A DNA stretch of 6,376 nt from the NCBI GenBank assembly GCA_900555745.1, contig USMH01000059.1, forward strand, positions 1 through 6,376, read 5' to 3'. The notes beneath the pieces were generated by a model. The model searched no databases, was not told the DNA's origin, and saw only the letters and a list, made by a program, of their open reading frames with translations. Shown here piece by piece: positions 3,751 to 6,376 of this stretch. The translations under genes and the position numbers were made by a program. The stretch is from an uncultured Collinsella sp. (GTDB lineage Bacteria; Actinomycetota; Coriobacteriia; Coriobacteriales; Coriobacteriaceae). How positions within the stretch are numbered: position 1 is the first letter of the stretch; every line of letters starts with the position of its first letter.

Positions 3751-6376
3751 ATGCTGGAGCTCAAAGGAATTTGCAAAAGGTACGTCACGCAGTCGTTTAC
3801 GCAGGTGGCGCTCGACAGCGTGAGCCTGTCTTTTCGCGATAACGAGTTCGTGGCCATTCTGGGTCCCTCGGGTTCGGGTAAAACCACGATGCTCAATGTT
3901 ATCGGCGGACTGGATCACTTTGATTCTGGCGACCTGCTGATTGACGGTATCTCGACCAAGGACTTCCGCGACCGCGATTGGGATGCCTACCGCAACAACC
4001 GCATCGGCTTTGTGTTCCAAAGCTATAACCTCATTCCGCATCAGACCATTTTGGAAAACGTTGAGCTGGCGCTCACACTCACGGGTGTGGGGCATGCCGA
4101 GCGCCGTCAACGTGCGCGCGAGGCGTTGGAGAAAGTTGGCCTGGGCGAGCACGTTAACAAGCGCCCGAGCCAGCTTTCGGGCGGGCAGATGCAACGCGTG
4201 GCCATCGCCCGCGCCCTGATTAATGATCCCGAGATTGTGCTTGCCGACGAGCCGACCGGCGCTTTGGATTCAACGACATCCGTACAGGTCATGGACCTGC
4301 TCAAGGACGTGGCGCGCGACCGCCTGGTCATCATGGTCACGCACAATCCCGAGCTGGCGTACCAATATGCCACGCGCATCGTCAATCTGGCGGACGGCAA
4401 GATCACCGACGATTCCGATCCCTTCGATGCTGCCAAGGCCGCGCGTCGCGAGGCAAAGCCTACGCGCAAAACCTCGATGAGCTTTGTGACGGCGCTGGGG
4501 CTTTCTGCCCGAAACCTCATGACCAAGAAGGGCCGCACGGCTATGACTGCCTTTGCGGGCTCGATTGGCATTATCGGCATTGCGGCGATTCTGGCGCTGT
4601 CCAATGGTGTAAACGGCTACATCAAAAAGGTCGAGGAGGATACGCTCTCGAGCTACCCGCTCACCATTTCCAAGCAGGACTACGACCTGTCGTCCATGAT
4701 GGGTGGTCAGGGGGCTGCGGATGACGATATGTCCAAGAGTGAGGATTCGTCCGACGACGGTACCGGCGGCAAGGCTAAGGGAACCGATAAGATTCCTGTG
4801 GTCACGGCCGTAAAGGATATGTTTGCGAGCGTTAAGTCCAACGACATGACGAGCTTTAAGGCATGGCTCGATGCCGGTGGCGACGGCATCGATAAAGAGG
4901 TCAACGCCATTCAGTACGGCTACGGTGTATCGCCGGTTGTCTATCGTGCCGGCAAGGGCGACGAGAAGCCTGTCCGGTTGGTGCCCAACGCCATGACCGA
5001 GGCCATGAGCGGAGGCGCGAGCTCGGCGGCAACGGTGAGCATGGAATCCATGGGAACCTCGGTCTTTAACGAGATGATTGACGACCAGGGTCTGCTCGAC
5101 AGCCAGTACGATGTCATCGCCGGTCATTGGCCCACGTCCGCAAACGAAGCCGTGATGGTGCTTTCGAGCCGCGGTACGGTGGGCGACTATACGCTCTACA
5201 GCATCGGTGCGCTGGATATCGATGAGCTCAATGATCTGGTAAACAGCGCTATGACGGCTGACGGTGGGGTCGAAACGCCCGAGACCGGCACCGACTTTAC
5301 CTACGACGATGCTCTGTCCACGACGTTTAAGGTGCTGTCGCCGGCCGATGCCTATCGCAAAAACGAAGAGACCGGCATGTGGACCGACATGTCTGACGAC
5401 GCCGACTTTATGACGGCCAAGGTTGCCGACGGTATCGACGTGCGCATTGTGGGCGTGGTGCGACCTAACGAGACGGCCAACGCGAGCGCATTGACCCCGG
5501 GCATTGCCTATACGCATGCGCTGACTCGCCAGCTTATGGAGCGCGCCGCCGATTCGCAGATTGTGCAGGAGCAACTCGACCACCCCGAGACGGATGTCTT
5601 TACGGGCAAAACCTTCGACGAACTGCAAGGCGAGGCCAAGCAAGGCGTGGATCTGGGCAGCATGTTCAGTGTGGACGAGGCGGCGCTCAAGAGCGCGTTC
5701 TCGTTCGATACCTCCGCGCTCTCGGGTGCGGCCGGCGGTATGGACCTTTCTGGCATCGATCTGTCGGGGCTGGACATTGACCTTTCGGGCGTTGGCAAGG
5801 ACATCGACTTCAGCGACATCATGGCAAAAGCGCCAACCCCAGATTTCTCGGGTATCTTTGACGGTCTGGAACTCACGCCCGAGCAAATGCAGCAGGTGGG
5901 AACACTGGCCAACCAGCTGTTTGAGGGCTTTTTGCAGTCTGATCAGTTTAGGGCACTGTCACCCGAAGATCTTAAGGACGCGTCAAAGCTCTCTGCCGCA
6001 TTCTCGACGTATCTTGAGAATGATGACACAGCTCAGCAAATCCTGGCCCAGCTCAAAGCGCTCGGCGGCGATGCCCTGGCCGAGCGTCTGCAGCAGGCGA
6101 TGACCGACTATGTGCAAAAGCAGTTGGCTCCGTATCTGCAACAGGCAATGGACCAGGTGATGAAGGCAATCAGCGAGCAGATTGCGACAACGGTATCGTC
6201 CCAGCTTAAAGCAGGCGCGGCGGGGCTCATGGACCAGATGACGACGCAGATGTCTTCGAGTTTTGCCAACCTGGCGAGCGCCATGCGTGTGGATGCGAGC
6301 GCCTTTGCCCGCGCCATCCATTTCAACATGGACGCCGAGGACCTGAGTTCGCTCATGATGAGCTATGCCAAGGCGT
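3751..6376 (+). CDS. ABC transporter, ATPase fused to FtsX/MacB-type permease (C-terminus cut off)
   Basis: Fused ABC protein, 875 residues visible and no stop before the window ends. The ATPase domain (1-220) is complete: Walker [10 protein letters not shown] (38-46, Lys44), Q-loop Gln90, signature LSGGQ (142-146), Walker B IVLADE (162-167, Glu167), D-loop ALD (171-173) and switch His198. After a basic linker (about 228-262, ending TKKGR) comes one membrane helix (about 264-286). A very long outer domain then runs from about 290 to the edge. It has an acidic Asp/Ser stretch (322-339), a DLSG repeat (665-680) and a Gln/Ala/Met-rich helical region (about 715-860). MacB-type exporters have three more C-terminal membrane helices, expected beyond the window. 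ATG3751 follows GGGAGAGG by 9 nt. The family works in export or envelope/peptide-resistance processes; no substrate can be read from the sequence. Confidence 0.92.
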   Translation, partial: MLELKGICKRYVTQSFTQVALDSVSLSFRDNEFVAILGPSGSGKTTMLNVIGGLDHFDSGDLLIDGISTKDFRDRDWDAYRNNRIGFVFQSYNLIPHQTILENVELALTLTGVGHAERRQRAREALEKVGLGEHVNKRPSQLSGGQMQRVAIARALINDPEIVLADEPTGALDSTTSVQVMDLLKDVARDRLVIMVTHNPELAYQYATRIVNLADGKITDDSDPFDAAKAARREAKPTRKTSMSFVTALGLSARNLMTKKGRTAMTAFAGSIGIIGIAAILALSNGVNGYIKKVEEDTLSSYPLTISKQDYDLSSMMGGQGAADDDMSKSEDSSDDGTGGKAKGTDKIPVVTAVKDMFASVKSNDMTSFKAWLDAGGDGIDKEVNAIQYGYGVSPVVYRAGKGDEKPVRLVPNAMTEAMSGGASSAATVSMESMGTSVFNEMIDDQGLLDSQYDVIAGHWPTSANEAVMVLSSRGTVGDYTLYSIGALDIDELNDLVNSAMTADGGVETPETGTDFTYDDALSTTFKVLSPADAYRKNEETGMWTDMSDDADFMTAKVADGIDVRIVGVVRPNETANASALTPGIAYTHALTRQLMERAADSQIVQEQLDHPETDVFTGKTFDELQGEAKQGVDLGSMFSVDEAALKSAFSFDTSALSGAAGGMDLSGIDLSGLDIDLSGVGKDIDFSDIMAKAPTPDFSGIFDGLELTPEQMQQVGTLANQLFEGFLQSDQFRALSPEDLKDASKLSAAFSTYLENDDTAQQILAQLKALGGDALAERLQQAMTDYVQKQLAPYLQQAMDQVMKAISEQIATTVSSQLKAGAAGLMDQMTTQMSSSFANLASAMRVDASAFARAIHFNMDAEDLSSLMMSYAKA
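5743..5790 (+). repeat. DLSG repeat within the ABC transporter outer domain
   Basis: Three DLSG units (residues 665-668, 670-673, 677-680) lie in a run of alternating Asp, Ser, Gly and hydrophobic residues that continues into DIDFSD. Codons differ between units (ctt tct, ctg tcg, ctt tcg), so the repeat is kept at the protein level rather than being a recent DNA duplication. Confidence 0.7.

Noticed and set aside
3385..4194. A 269-codon minus-strand open frame spanning the end of the TlpA-like gene, the terminator and the start of the ABC gene
   Set aside because: It runs through a clear plus-strand terminator and two well-supported plus-strand genes, and its translation shows no recognisable motif.
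4270..5886. A 538-codon open frame on the minus strand
   Set aside because: It lies wholly opposite the ABC transporter gene, whose frame has complete ATPase motifs. Its translation is rich in His, Arg and Gly with no domain, typical of the antisense of a GC-rich gene.

Overview
The window reads as moderately GC-rich, compactly coded bacterial chromosome. The gene set is a small CXXC membrane peptide, an NapH-like Fe-S membrane protein, a TlpA-type lipoprotein and a MacB-like fused ABC transporter with a very large outer domain. Together with the codon usage, this best fits a gut actinobacterium of the Coriobacteriia (Collinsella/Olsenella-like). That placement is an inference from protein character, not from a marker gene. 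No RNA gene, insertion sequence, CRISPR array or phage gene is visible.

Layout. (1) Minus strand, 1-1363: a two-component system. The OmpR-family response regulator comes first (start 1363), and its stop overlaps by 4 nt the start of a sensor histidine kinase that runs off the left edge. (2) 1364-1453: a divergent control region of 90 nt. (3) Plus strand, 1454-3496: a three-gene redox cassette. It consists of a 48-residue membrane peptide ending in CLEC (CD1871A-like, TTG start), a membrane protein with three CxxxCP motifs and a two-cluster ferredoxin domain (TTG start, overlapping the previous gene by 8 nt), and a TlpA-like thioredoxin-fold lipoprotein with a CKPC active site. (4) An intrinsic terminator at 3576-3603 closes that operon. 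(5) Plus strand, 3751 to the right edge: an ABC transporter with the ATPase fused to an FtsX/MacB-type permease, incomplete at its C-terminus.

How they may work together. The central cassette looks like a way to carry reducing equivalents from the cytoplasm through membrane Fe-S centres and a small dithiol peptide to an extracytoplasmic thioredoxin-like lipoprotein. No CcdA/DsbD-type protein is present here, so the Fe-S protein plus the CXXC peptide could fill that role. This is a hypothesis. The divergent two-component system is a natural candidate regulator of the cassette. Its kinase carries a CxxC and a third cysteine in its first membrane helix. The ABC transporter sits behind the terminator and appears to be a separate transcription unit.
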